Below are positions 46,228 to 54,289 of a DNA stretch of 64,000 nucleotides, in pieces. Positions within the stretch are counted from its first letter, which is position 1. Each line of letters opens with the position of its first letter. The notes under the pieces were generated by a model. The model worked only from the letters and a program-made list of their open reading frames with translations. It was not told where the DNA came from and did no database searches. The DNA is from Candidatus Brocadia sp. WS118 (lineage in GTDB: Bacteria; Planctomycetota; Brocadiia; Brocadiales; Brocadiaceae). The stretch covers positions 39,856 to 103,855 of the forward strand of contig PHFX01000150.1 of the NCBI GenBank assembly GCA_007618135.1. The letters are read 5' to 3'. The position numbers were made by a program, and so were the translations under genes.

Positions 46228-47247
46228 ATGCGCACGGTATATCTTTTCCTTGTCATTATTTTTATGATACACCTATTTTCTCCCGTAAAAATACCCTTTG
46301 CGGCTGATGAGTGGAAGTTAGAAGATGATACCCCAAAAATGGAATGGGGTTTAGAAGAACAATCGATAAGATACGAATGGGGCTTAGAAAAACAGACGGT
46401 AACACATAAGAAAAGCGATAGTATTGTATTGCATTATGACGGGAAGACGTGGAATTGTATTTATAATGGGTACAGCATTTGGCTGAATAGTATTTACGGA
46501 TTCGACTCCAGCAATATTTTTGCTGCCGGGGATAATGGTATGGTACTCCATTACAACGGTAATTCCTGGATAAAACAGGAAACACATGTTAATTCCCGGT
46601 TAAACAGAATTTGGGGTATCAGCCCTAAAAACGTCTATATCTCCGGAGATCATGGTACAATTCTTCATTACACCGGTACGGAATGGAAAAAATACACCAT
46701 GATGAATGCAACCTGGTTTAGCAGTATGTGGGGCCTGGATGCGAAATACCTATTTACGGTAGGTGCATTGGGGAAGATATTACATTACAATGGCAAAAAA
46801 TGGATTGAGCAGGAGAGTGGCACCATCAATTGGCTTTATGGTGTCAAAGGGAATAGTACGGATAACGTGTACGCTGTTGGGGATTATGGAACCGTACTTC
46901 GTTATAATGGAAAAGCATGGAAAAAGATCATGCTCAATACCAACAAAAGGCTCATGAGTGTTTGTGTCCCTGATGCAAACAATGTCTTTGTTGTGGGAGC
47001 AGACGGCTTGATACTTCATTATGATGGGATTCAATGGACACGGCAGAGAAGTGGTACGGATAACTGGCTGAGAAAGATATGGGCTATTGATGACGATACG
47101 ATCTTCGCCGTTGGTGATAATGGTACGATACTTTATTACGATGGTAAAAAATGGAATAAGCAGAAAAGTGACACGGATTATTTATTGCTGGGAATATGGG
47201 GAAATAAGAAAGACAATGTATACGTGGTAGGAATTAACCCGAAATAG
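46228..47247 (+). CDS. Secreted beta-propeller-like repeat protein
   Basis: A 339-residue exported protein with a signal peptide (~1-25). It is built from about seven 41-residue repeats with the pattern W-x-x-I-W-G-x(5)-N-V-Y-A-V-G-D-x-G-T-I-L-H-Y-N-G-x-x-W. These are typical of a photosystem-assembly/Ycf48-like or related propeller. A shorter WGLEEQ/WGLEKQ duplication lies near residues 37-52. It is packed against the lipoprotein gene and probably works with it outside the cytoplasm. Function is unknown. Confidence 0.75.
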   Translation: MRTVYLFLVIIFMIHLFSPVKIPFAADEWKLEDDTPKMEWGLEEQSIRYEWGLEKQTVTHKKSDSIVLHYDGKTWNCIYNGYSIWLNSIYGFDSSNIFAAGDNGMVLHYNGNSWIKQETHVNSRLNRIWGISPKNVYISGDHGTILHYTGTEWKKYTMMNATWFSSMWGLDAKYLFTVGALGKILHYNGKKWIEQESGTINWLYGVKGNSTDNVYAVGDYGTVLRYNGKAWKKIMLNTNKRLMSVCVPDANNVFVVGADGLILHYDGIQWTRQRSGTDNWLRKIWAIDDDTIFAVGDNGTILYYDGKKWNKQKSDTDYLLLGIWGNKKDNVYVVGINPK

Positions 47248-47289
47248 TTACTGATTTCAGACTTTTTCCTGTGTATGGGAGGAACGATT

Positions 47290-47892
47290 GTGGCTACTTA
47301 TAAATTCGTGGCAAAAGATTTAATGACAGAAAAGGTGGTGTGTGTAACTCCGGAAACTCCTATTCATGATCTTATAAAACTCCTCGTCAAAAACCACATT
47401 ACCGGGGCGCCTGTCGTGAATAAAGAAGGGTGTCTGGTTGGTGTAGTTTCAAAGACGGATATCGTTGAATACGACGAAAAGACGTGCAAGAAAAGAGGTG
47501 AGACTACCCACAAATCGTTTTACGATGATACCAATGGGAAACTGAAAAAAGAGATGGACAAGCTATTAAAGACAAAAACCTTTGGTAAGACCCTCGTAAA
47601 AGACATCATGACAACCCGCGTCATTACGGCACAGGCAGATGACACGATAGACCGTCTTGCAAAAATCATGTATGATAAAAAAATCCATAGGGTTATTATC
47701 CAGGATCAGGGACAGGTCGTCGGTGTGGTGAGTACCCTCGATATCCTCCACGCCGTAAGCACGATGGGCTACGGCAGCAGCGCCTTTGTTACGGAAGAGG
47801 CGATTCTTGACCTTCAGGAGCGATTGGAAGCTGCGGAAAAATCGATCCAGTCCCTGTGTGATATCCTGGATAAAATTCACGGTGAGAAATGA
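47290..47892 (+). CDS. CBS-domain pair protein
   Basis: A 200-residue cytoplasmic protein with two CBS motifs: AKDLMTEKVVCVTPETPIHDLIKLLVKNHITGAPVVNKEGCLVGVVSKTDI and VKDIMTTRVITAQADDTIDRLAKIMYDKKIHRVII. A C-terminal helix follows (LQERLEAAEKSIQSLCDIL). CBS pairs bind adenosine nucleotides. GTG 47290 is preferred over ATG 47275 because GGAGG lies just before it. It overlaps the next gene by four bases. Confidence 0.88.
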   Translation: MATYKFVAKDLMTEKVVCVTPETPIHDLIKLLVKNHITGAPVVNKEGCLVGVVSKTDIVEYDEKTCKKRGETTHKSFYDDTNGKLKKEMDKLLKTKTFGKTLVKDIMTTRVITAQADDTIDRLAKIMYDKKIHRVIIQDQGQVVGVVSTLDILHAVSTMGYGSSAFVTEEAILDLQERLEAAEKSIQSLCDILDKIHGEK

Positions 47893-48221
47893 ATAAAAAA
47901 GCCCTGGTAGTTTTGAGTGTCCTTCTTTGTTTGACGCTTGCCGTAACTGTCTTTCTCATTGTGGAATCTTTGCACAGAAGAGAAGAGACGCTTGCCAGAG
48001 AAAACAACTTTCAGCAGTTAGTGCATGGCGTGGGCCTGGGCGCCACAACAAAACCGACCTGGTGCTATATCAATTTCGACCCGCGGATTGACCCCCGCTG
48101 CTCGTGCATCGAATGGCCTATTCCGGGCGGTTATTGTTATTGCCCTGACCATACGGGCACGGTGTCGTATATAGAGGGCAATACGGAAATGGGCGTGGCA
48201 ATTGAAATCGTAAAAAAATAA
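47889..48221 (+). CDS. Small membrane-anchored Cys-containing protein
   Basis: 110 residues. An N-terminal hydrophobic helix (ALVVLSVLLCLTLAVTVFLIV) is followed by a short coil and a soluble part with four cysteines (WCYINF, CSCIEW, YCYCPDH). The CSC/CYC pattern could bind metal or form disulfides outside the membrane. It overlaps the CBS gene (ATGA), so it should be made with it. No family recognised. Confidence 0.65.
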   Translation: MNKKALVVLSVLLCLTLAVTVFLIVESLHRREETLARENNFQQLVHGVGLGATTKPTWCYINFDPRIDPRCSCIEWPIPGGYCYCPDHTGTVSYIEGNTEMGVAIEIVKK

Positions 48222-48552
48222 GCGGTTTACCATGAACTATCCGCCCCTCTTGCAGACGGAAGACAGAAGAAATTGAGAAAAAATCCTGCCAAAGAGTAAT
48301 GAATTATGCCTTCGACGAATTTCCCCCCTGTTTCCCCCCGTAAACGGGGGGATTATGGGGGGTAATTGAAATTCCTATACCTTAAATTAGGGTGGGGCTT
48401 AAAAGACAAAAACCGATAGCTTTTTACCCACCCCTCAATCCCCTCCCCAGAGGGGACTTTTTTATTCCCCTCTTGAGAGGGGTAGGGGTGTGTTTATTCG
48501 TAGCATACCTGAAAAAGATTGAAATTCCTGTACATTGAATTACAATATCCCT
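48222..48552. repeat. Intergenic palindromes
   Basis: 48318-48382 is an inverted partial copy of the CCCCGTTTACGGGGGG repeat. 48424-48490 carries ACCCCTCAATCCCCTCCCCA palindromes with a second GGGGAGGG arm. They lie between convergent genes and may act as terminators. Confidence 0.65.
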
Positions 48553-49221
48553 TCACACCTTATATCCCGATATGACAATATGACGGTCACCTACTGCCTT
48601 CACCGACAGATGAGCTAATTTTGTACCTTGCAATTGCTCACGAACCTCTTCAATGGTGTATGCAGCAAGGAGTGAATTGTAAAAATCCCGTTTTAGAATT
48701 TCCGGTTCATGAGCTGCGTAGGTCTGCACCAGTGAGTCCGCCTCGCCGGTAGTTTGCGGTCTCCTTAAGTCCATAATAAACACTGGTGCGCCTGAAACGG
48801 CATACCGCTCGATACACTGGTACAACGCATGGGGCATAGCAAGGTGATGAAGCAGGCTGTTGCTGATAACAATATCATATTTCCTGCGTGGAGCAATCGA
48901 TCCTGGCAGTATCCCCCGGATAAGGACCACACGGTCTTGAATGTCATGTGCCTCTTTGAGAATTCCCTTTCCGCAACGAATCATGGCCTCTGATCCATCA
49001 ATGCCATGGACAATACATTTTGGATAAGCACGGGCAAAGCGCATGGTTATATCCCCATGGCCGCATCCGAGATCAAGGACATAACCGCGGAGGTCTTTCT
49101 GCCCAAAAGTAGTCTGAAAGAGCATGATAAAATTACGGTGGGCGTCCTCAAAATCTGCCCCCGCATAGGCGCGTACCTGCTCTTCATCATCCATCAATTC
49201 TGGCTCTGGTATGCGTTTCAT
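48553..49221 (-). CDS. Class I SAM-dependent methyltransferase
   Basis: A 222-residue cytoplasmic methyltransferase. Motif I is VLDLGCGHGDITMRFA, motif II HGIDGSEAMI, and post-motif DIVISNSLLHHL. It has the architecture of small-molecule methyltransferases. No operon partner is adjacent, so the substrate cannot be inferred. Confidence 0.88.
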   Translation of the reverse strand: MKRIPEPELMDDEEQVRAYAGADFEDAHRNFIMLFQTTFGQKDLRGYVLDLGCGHGDITMRFARAYPKCIVHGIDGSEAMIRCGKGILKEAHDIQDRVVLIRGILPGSIAPRRKYDIVISNSLLHHLAMPHALYQCIERYAVSGAPVFIMDLRRPQTTGEADSLVQTYAAHEPEILKRDFYNSLLAAYTIEEVREQLQGTKLAHLSVKAVGDRHIVISGYKV

Positions 49222-50307
49222 GAAATAACCCCATTCCTTAATTGCTGTAAAACGGGTAATATACTAGTGCTTAATTGCATAATTCTTGACATTATATTGC
49301 ACAGAAAAACCTATATTTTCGCCTTTTTCAGCACTTTGTATAATACGTTTATTATTGCAAGTAAGCACTAAAATAGTTCTAATTATTATAGTAAACGTAT
49401 TAAATAAGTTGACATGTACTGGTCATTGCGAGCGACAGCGAAGCAATCCTACTATAGAGATTGCTTCGGGCTGACACCCTCGCAATGATAACTTTCTTTA
49501 AGCGTTTACTATAGTAACACTTTAGCTTTTTGATAAGCACTTTTCTCTGTAGGTGCGGCGTACCTGAAGGTGTTCACACGCAATAAAAACAAAATCCGCT
49601 ATGCGGTAAAAAGCCCGAAGGGCTGAAATGATTATGGAACCATGGGTAGATAAAATACACAACCCTGAAGGGGGTGAAATAAAATTACCCATTATACCAG
49701 CATAAAAAATCAATGTCACCCCTGCGGGGTTAATAGGCAAAAATGCATCAATTGGCTATAATCATGACATCCTTTCAGGATTTGAAAATTGCAAACACAT
49801 GTATTGAAAGACGATCGAACGGAAGATATTGCTCTTGTTTTGATTCTGATTCGCGTGCTCCTTGCTTTATCAAAGAATTCTTATCACGTCTGACGACAGT
49901 TTTGGGTGCCACGCAATGTCCAAGTCAGACTAACCCTCGGGCTCAACGCTCCACTGAAATATCGACTTTATTCCGCTGCCCAATACAAAAGGAGTATAGT
50001 ATGGTAAAAATGATTATTCAAGTCCCAAACACTTTTTCATCGTTTCTGGGTGCCGTTAAAGTGGCATGATGACTACCCACAATCTGATTATACGAAAAAT
50101 CTCTATCCTTCACCCTGAACCCCAGGCATTCCATCAACCTTGAGACCAGCGCCGTATAAAAGACAGGCCATAAGCCACTTCGTTCCCTCCCAGCCTGAGC
50201 AATACGGCCATTGCTTCCTCTTTGGTAGGAGTTCCTTTTCGTTATGGAAAAGATAAAAAGTATTGCACTATTCTGGTAAATTAAGGTATATTATCGGCGC
50301 AATATGC
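49222..50307. other. Repeat-rich intergenic region with no supported gene
   Basis: 49418-49495 has a CATTGCGAGCGACAGCGAAG palindrome. 49514 carries a lone GTAACACTTTAGCTTTTTGA end like the nested inverted-repeat elements. 49590-49740 has degenerate CCCGAAGGGCTGAAAT / CCCTGAAGGGGGTGAAAT / CCCCTGCGGGGTTAATAGG repeats. 49743-50069 is an open frame that I do not believe. At 50110-50240 the minus strand reads GTPTKEEAMAVLLRLGGNEV, perhaps a broken gene. Confidence 0.55.
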
Positions 50308-50413
50308 GTGAACCTTATTATATGCCCAAATAGCCGTATAATAAGTCTCTAGTAAACGCATTATAGGTACTAATAGCCGCAAAATAATACGGCTATTAGT
50401 ACGGCTAATTCAT
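50308..50413 (+). repeat. ~110-base palindromic repeat, copy 2
   Basis: Nearly the same as 28673-28783, starting GTGAACCTTATTATATGCCC and containing TACTAATAGCCG...CGGCTATTAGTA at 50368-50401. It ends about 40 bases before the PPOX gene. Confidence 0.85.
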
Positions 50414-50453
50414 GTAGACAGAACCACAAACCAAACAACAGGAGGTACTCACG

Positions 50454-50825
50454 ATGATCCCGGAAAAACTGCTGGAAATTATGAAACAGGATGGGGTTGT
50501 TGCCATTGCGACATTGGGAAAGGATGGGCCGCACATGGTCAACACCTGGAATAGCTACATCAGAGTATCATCAGACGGACGATTGTTCATTCCTGCAGGT
50601 TACATGCATAAGACGGAGGCTAACATTGCCTACAACCTCAATGTGCTGATTACGCTGGGAAGCAGCAAGGTTAAGGGCTTACATGGGGCAGGTGCCGGTT
50701 TTTTGATCAAGGGAAAGGCGACCTTCATAACATCCGGGCCTGATTTTGATTTCATGAAAGCAAAGTTCAGTTGGCTGCGAGCCACCTTAGCTGTTACCAT
50801 CGATTCTGCTACTCAAACCTGGTGA
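50454..50825 (+). CDS. Pyridoxamine 5'-phosphate oxidase-fold protein
   Basis: A 123-residue flavin-binding split-barrel protein. It starts MIPEKLLEIMKQDGVVAIAT, the usual start of this family, with MVNTWNSYIRV as FMN-contact strand and GAGAGFLIKGKATFI. It ends DSATQTW. Members bind FMN or F420 and carry out small redox reactions; the substrate is unknown. AGGAGG precedes the ATG. Confidence 0.85.
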   Translation: MIPEKLLEIMKQDGVVAIATLGKDGPHMVNTWNSYIRVSSDGRLFIPAGYMHKTEANIAYNLNVLITLGSSKVKGLHGAGAGFLIKGKATFITSGPDFDFMKAKFSWLRATLAVTIDSATQTW

Positions 50826-50919
50826 AGGTGCGTGGACAGTCTGTACGTTGCAATTTCGTGGCTTTGGCAAGCATACGACAATTGTAGACGTCTTCCAACC
50901 GAAGCTGGACGACGACTAA
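50826..50919 (+). pseudogene. C-terminal remnant of an unknown gene
   Basis: Directly after the PPOX stop, another frame reads KPGEGAWTVCTLQFRGFGKH and then TTIVDVFQPKLDDD before TAA at 50917-50919. It is protein-like, without a start. It may be the end of a gene whose front was replaced by the PPOX gene. Confidence 0.35.
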
Positions 50920-50937
50920 CTTAACGGAGGATTCCCG

Positions 50938-51333
50938 ATGCCTCAAGAAAACGATCATCAATCCCGAAGTGAACGCGCCATGTCTTTCCTCAGGGGTAAA
51001 GTGCTTCGGCGCACGGAGTCCAATGTCAGCGGCGGTGCTTCGGGTGTCTTCTCATCATCCCAGACCAAGTACGCACTCTTCCTGTTCGAGGACAACACCT
51101 TTTCTTATGAGATTACCGAATTTAGATCTGTGTCTTCGGGAGGCTATAGTATCCCGTCTGAGGACAAGCGCACCGCGAAAGGCACCTGGGAGGTGCAAAT
51201 CCTGGATGACAAGCCATTTCTCGTTCTGGTGCAGGACGGGTCGATTGTGAAGCGTTGGCGCAATGGTATGGACGGTGAGGGGATTCACCTCTTGGACGAC
51301 GTGCCCTGGAACAGGTACTTAATAAGAAAGTAG
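50938..51333 (+). CDS. Hypothetical soluble protein
   Basis: A 131-residue soluble protein starting 12 bases after the remnant above, with ACGGAGGATT as ribosome binding site. It looks like a small beta-rich domain: TKYALFLFEDNTFSYEITEF, KGTWEVQILDDKPFLVLVQDG, IHLLDDVPWNRYLIRK. No catalytic motif is evident and I do not recognise the family. Codon use is GC-rich compared with the flanking genes. Confidence 0.6.
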   Translation: MPQENDHQSRSERAMSFLRGKVLRRTESNVSGGASGVFSSSQTKYALFLFEDNTFSYEITEFRSVSSGGYSIPSEDKRTAKGTWEVQILDDKPFLVLVQDGSIVKRWRNGMDGEGIHLLDDVPWNRYLIRK

Positions 51334-51450
51334 TGACCAGAATCAGAAGCATGTTTCAGAGGACAATGGCTGCCTGCAAACCCGGGAGAGGCTGTCTGCG
51401 TGGCCTAAGAAGTCGCTAGCCATCTATAATAACACCAACGGAGGGTTAAA

Positions 51451-51876
51451 ATGCGCAAAAAACATTCTCTGCAAAGTGTAGGGACATTACTTGTCGTGTT
51501 GCTTCTCTTCTTTTCGGTAGTTAATGGGGTATTAGCGAATGGGGAGGTCACCGAAACTCAATATTCAACAAGTCTTTCAGAAGCGACTGGTATGGTCAGA
51601 ATTATTGTTGCTGTTTTTGGAGGTATTATTGGTGTATTGGGAATCGTTGTTGCATTACGGGGTGTTGGTGGTACCGCTGATGTGTCAATGTCTGTTTCCG
51701 AACACAGAAAGCTGTCCCTGAAACGGGTAAGCCAAGGGGTTGTCATAACGCTTATCGGTGCGGCAATTCTCATTGGCGCCCTCTATCTTCTTCCAGAAAA
51801 AAGAACAGAGCGCCATATAAAAGGAAAGGAGATCACCATAGAACATGAGTCCGGTAATGCGGTAATGAAAGAATGA
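51451..51876 (+). CDS. Hypothetical membrane protein
   Basis: 141 residues with a signal-like hydrophobic start (VGTLLVVLLLFFSVVNGVLA), a second span (IIVAVFGGIIGVLGIVVALRGVGG) and a third (VVITLIGAAILIGALYLL), then a charged tail. CGGAGGG precedes the ATG. No family is recognised. The gene stands alone. Confidence 0.6.
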   Translation: MRKKHSLQSVGTLLVVLLLFFSVVNGVLANGEVTETQYSTSLSEATGMVRIIVAVFGGIIGVLGIVVALRGVGGTADVSMSVSEHRKLSLKRVSQGVVITLIGAAILIGALYLLPEKRTERHIKGKEITIEHESGNAVMKE

Positions 51877-52527
51877 AAACGGCGGACTTAATCCACAACT
51901 GCCCTGGCAGTGGCTAACAAGACAAATCCAGCCGACCTCCTGTGTCGGAGACTGATTTGCGGCGTTATTAAAGTAAATTGTTTAAGGATAAACGGGACAC
52001 CTTGATTTGTGATTAATTTATTCACAAGAAAAGGCAATTTCACTGCTGTGGTATTACCATTTAATACCATGATTTCTTTCAATCCTCTATGATATAGAAC
52101 CCGGACAAACTCGATCATGATGTATTATTCTATCGTTTAGGGAGTACTGAGGGATGTCATAATTTGATTATATCTTAGCCAGATGGAACAAACAGCACAC
52201 GCCAAAACACCTTTCATCAAGCCAATCATTCATGTGTGGCCCGCCTTGTTGCTCGATCTTTGGTAGGCGGTGCCTACCCTACATGACCATAATGCGATCC
52301 CGAACAAGGAAGAAATGACCGTAAATTCATTTGTATTAAAGGGGATTCTGGGTTATTACCGACGAAAAGAAAAATTGCCAGGGTAGTGAACGACAAAAAC
52401 CATCACTACAAAAAGATTTATATTGACATGCCTTGCTCACTAAGGTACGTTAACGGCAAATTTTTCCTGTATTCGTATGGCTAATTCACGTTCGGCCTCA
52501 GCCATCATTAAATGAAGGAGTGCTCGC
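51877..52527. other. Intergenic, no supported gene
   Basis: No convincing gene on either strand. GGTAGGCGGTGCCTACC at about 52262 is a short palindrome similar to GGTGGGCGATGCCCACC at 42710. The ribosome binding site of the next gene, GAAGGAG, is at 52513-52519. Confidence 0.5.
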
Positions 52528-54192
52528 ATGAGGACAAAAGCATCGGGGTTGGTCACTGTCCGGGGAGTCAGTGGGACGCATGTTGTCTTCCTCGCATTCA
52601 ACATGAAGGAGTCTGACGCAAAGGGGCTCATGGGTTTTGCCATCCAGCGTACCGATCTCACTGAGGACGAAACCACCTGGTTGCGAGGCAACAAGACATT
52701 TGCCTGCATCCGCCCATCCACCGGTATAGAGGATGCCAGCAGCCATGAGCATCCATTCCAGGCATTTCAATGGGCGGACTATTCCGCCAAACCCGGATAT
52801 CGTTATCGTTACCGGTTGATTCCCATGTATGGTCGACCCGGGAAGTTAACAGAAAAAGCGGCAACCAGCATCACCATCTCCACTGAGCCGCTATCCGGAA
52901 AAGGACACAACGTACACTTCAACCGCGGCGCTATCGCATCGCAAGCGTTCGCGAGGCGCTTTCCAGGACTGACCCTCGACGAGGCTGGTCCGCCCGCGTA
53001 TGCATGGCTTGCCCGCGATCTCCTGCCGGCGCTACTCGGTTTCATAGCTCAGGCCAAGGACAGCACCTATAGCCTGCGTGCGGCGATCTATGAGCTTAAA
53101 TGGCCGGACGTGCTCGCAGCCTTTAAAGCCGCGTCCCACGCCGGCGCCAATGTAAAGATCATCTACCACGCTCAGGACGACGAAACCGGCAATGCAAATG
53201 AGGAGAAAATCGTTGAGGCGGGAATTCGCTCGCTCTGCGTGCCGCGGAAGAACGCTAAGTTGATGCACAACAAATTCATCGTCCTCAGCAAAGCCGGGAA
53301 GCCTGTCTCCGTGTGGACCGGCTCAACGAACCTAAGCCGAAATGCGCTTCATGGCCAACTCAACGTAGGACACGCCATTCACAACCGCAATCTGGCCAGC
53401 GCTTTTATTGAGTACTGGAATGCGCTGGAGACCGATCCTGAATCGGACGAACTCAAAGGCTGGGCTGAAACCAACAACGCCCTCCCGCCGGACGATGATT
53501 CAGATTCGCTCACCCCGGTGTTCTCGCCGCACCGAGGGAGGGACGTGTTCGACTGGTGGATAGACCTCGCCGGAACACCGGGAAAACCGCTGTTCATGAC
53601 TTTTCCCTTTGGCATCGTCAAAGACTTCCGTCCCGTCTACAACAAGAATGACGGCGTGCTCCGTTTCGGTCTCCTGGACAAATATGTCAACGGCGGCAAC
53701 CATGCCTCGCGTGAGGCGGCAATCGCCGAGATCCAACGCATTCGCAGACACCCAAACATCGGCATGGCTTTAGGTGAGCGCATCTACGTGGACTGGATTG
53801 ACGGTTGGTACGAGGAACCCAGCGCAATCGGCGTCAACGTCAACTGGGTGCATACCAAGTTTATGCTCATCGATCCCCTCGGCCCAAAACCGGTGACACT
53901 CACCGGTTCCGCCAATTGGAGCGAAGCGAGCGTGAGCACCAACGATGAAAACATGGTCGTCATTCGCGGCGACAAGCGCGTAGCAGACATTTACTTTGGC
54001 GAGTTTATGCGCCTCTTCGCACACCACCGTTTCCGCGAATCTGTAGCACGGCATATTGAACAATTCGGCTCAGCGGCATTCAACACATGGAAACCGCAAG
54101 ACCTTTTTGAAGACTGGCGCAAATGGGTCCCCAGGCAATTTAAATCTGGCTCGGAGCACGACATCAAGCGGCGGTATTTCGCAGATGTGTAA
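52528..54192 (+). CDS. Phospholipase D-like protein
   Basis: A 554-residue protein with two HKD motifs of the PLD superfamily: H247 in LMHNKFIVLSKAGKPVSVWTGSTNLS and H442 in WVHTKFMLIDPLGPKPVTLTGSANWS. Residues ~1-110 resemble a fibronectin-like or binding region. No signal peptide. PLD-fold enzymes hydrolyse phosphodiesters of lipids or nucleic acids; the substrate is not evident. The GC content and codon use stand out from neighbours, which suggests transfer. Confidence 0.88.
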   Translation: MRTKASGLVTVRGVSGTHVVFLAFNMKESDAKGLMGFAIQRTDLTEDETTWLRGNKTFACIRPSTGIEDASSHEHPFQAFQWADYSAKPGYRYRYRLIPMYGRPGKLTEKAATSITISTEPLSGKGHNVHFNRGAIASQAFARRFPGLTLDEAGPPAYAWLARDLLPALLGFIAQAKDSTYSLRAAIYELKWPDVLAAFKAASHAGANVKIIYHAQDDETGNANEEKIVEAGIRSLCVPRKNAKLMHNKFIVLSKAGKPVSVWTGSTNLSRNALHGQLNVGHAIHNRNLASAFIEYWNALETDPESDELKGWAETNNALPPDDDSDSLTPVFSPHRGRDVFDWWIDLAGTPGKPLFMTFPFGIVKDFRPVYNKNDGVLRFGLLDKYVNGGNHASREAAIAEIQRIRRHPNIGMALGERIYVDWIDGWYEEPSAIGVNVNWVHTKFMLIDPLGPKPVTLTGSANWSEASVSTNDENMVVIRGDKRVADIYFGEFMRLFAHHRFRESVARHIEQFGSAAFNTWKPQDLFEDWRKWVPRQFKSGSEHDIKRRYFADV

Positions 54193-54289
54193 ATAAAGCG
54201 TTATACACATCAAACGAACCATGAATCACTATCTTCTTCGAATCAGGCGCTGCACTTGACCGTAACCGCATTTCAGTTCACAGGGTTCA

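Noticed and set aside
49743..50069. 108-codon open frame
   Set aside because: Mixed composition, no ribosome binding site, and located among degenerate repeats.
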